Of a stretch of 13,511 nucleotides of DNA, positions 13,295 through 13,511 are shown one piece after another (positions within the stretch are counted from its first letter, which is position 1; each line of letters starts with the position of its first letter). The notes beneath the pieces are model-generated. The model worked only from the letters and a program-made list of their open reading frames with translations. It made no database searches and had not been told where the DNA came from. The position numbers and the translations under genes were made by a program. This stretch comes from Chitinophagaceae bacterium (GTDB lineage Bacteria; Bacteroidota; Bacteroidia; Chitinophagales; Chitinophagaceae): assembly GCA_947459455.1 (NCBI GenBank), contig CANHEC010000015.1, positions 1-13,511 of the forward strand, in the 5' to 3' direction.

Positions 13295-13511
13295 ATGCTG
13301 CACCTCATCTGGAAAAACATTTGGCACAAAAAGCTGAGCCTGGCCATGAGCCTGCTGCTGCTGGCCCTGGGCACCGGTATCATTTCCATGCTGCTGCTTA
13401 TCGAAAAAAGCATCAGCAGCAAGCTGGATGCCGACCTGCGTGGTACCGAGCTGGTAGTAGGCGCCAAGGGTAGCCCGCTGCAGCTGGTGCTCAGCGCTAT
13501 CTATCATACCG
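13295..13511 (+). CDS. FtsX/MacB-like ABC permease, N-terminal part
   Basis: ATG 13295 lies one base after the ATPase stop, and the gene runs off the window after 72 residues. The N-terminus has a short basic lead (WKNIWHKK), one membrane helix (about 15-35), then KSISSKLDADLRG and ELVVGAKGSPLQLVLSAIYH. The (D/E)LVVGAKGSPLQL.LS..(Y/F)H block marks a subgroup of FtsX-like permeases with a large periplasmic domain after helix 1. Related ATPase-permease pairs belong to zinc-regulated operons in Gammaproteobacteria (from memory, the V. cholerae zrg and P. aeruginosa PA4063-PA4066 clusters). With the palindrome upstream, the same role is plausible here. The rest of the gene, and any periplasmic partner, lies beyond the window. 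Confidence 0.9.
   Translation, partial: MLHLIWKNIWHKKLSLAMSLLLLALGTGIISMLLLIEKSISSKLDADLRGTELVVGAKGSPLQLVLSAIYHT

Overview
The window looks like the chromosome of a Bacteroidota bacterium, most likely a Chitinophagaceae-type member with roughly 55% GC. The evidence is indirect: an outer-membrane TonB receptor of the OMP_b-brl_3 type, several lipoproteins with short KK/CKK N-termini, a two-domain CDGSH protein, MeaB, a ZigA-type COG0523 GTPase, no recognisable Shine-Dalgarno sequences, and promoter elements of the Bacteroidota form TAnnTTTG. No tRNA, rRNA, CRISPR array, insertion sequence or integrase was seen. There is no gene-free stretch longer than 300 bases.

Layout. 1-3285 (+): the C-terminal end of an AraC-type regulator, a 13-bp perfect hairpin, a small secreted protein and an 842-residue TonB-dependent receptor with an unusual N-terminal domain. 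3298-5041 (-): an exported RidA-like protein, a small lipoprotein, a broken small secreted-protein gene with an in-frame TAA, and a double CDGSH iron-sulfur protein. Two stem-loop terminators separate these units. 5139-6369 (-): MeaB GTPase and YidD, each with a TAnnTTTG element only a few bases before its start codon. 6441-8709 (+): a tightly overlapping four-gene operon of DoxX-like, DUF2071, membrane-anchored methyltransferase-like and four-helix membrane proteins. 8876-10261 (+): a lipoprotein S41 protease. It converges on the COG0523 gene through a shared bidirectional terminator.

10356-13511 looks like one metal-responsive locus. A perfect 17-bp palindrome (8-1-8, the geometry of a Fur/Zur-family box) lies between two divergent genes: a MerC-domain membrane protein (-) and a LolD/MacB-type ABC ATPase with its FtsX-like permease (+). 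The palindrome covers a textbook TTG-N20-TAGGTTTG promoter of the minus-strand unit. That unit probably reads MerC, a G-rich repeat leader, a 72-aa protein, a previously uncalled 47-aa exported peptide coupled by an ATGA overlap, and then the COG0523 GTPase. COG0523 proteins and FtsX-type ABC transporters are known members of Zur regulons elsewhere, so a zinc-starvation response is the leading inference. No zinc sensor gene is in the window.

The most useful items for a second look are this zinc-type locus with its two tiny genes, the interrupted gene at 4290-4592, the G-quadruplex-capable repeat at 12146-12217, and the DoxX/DUF2071/methyltransferase operon.
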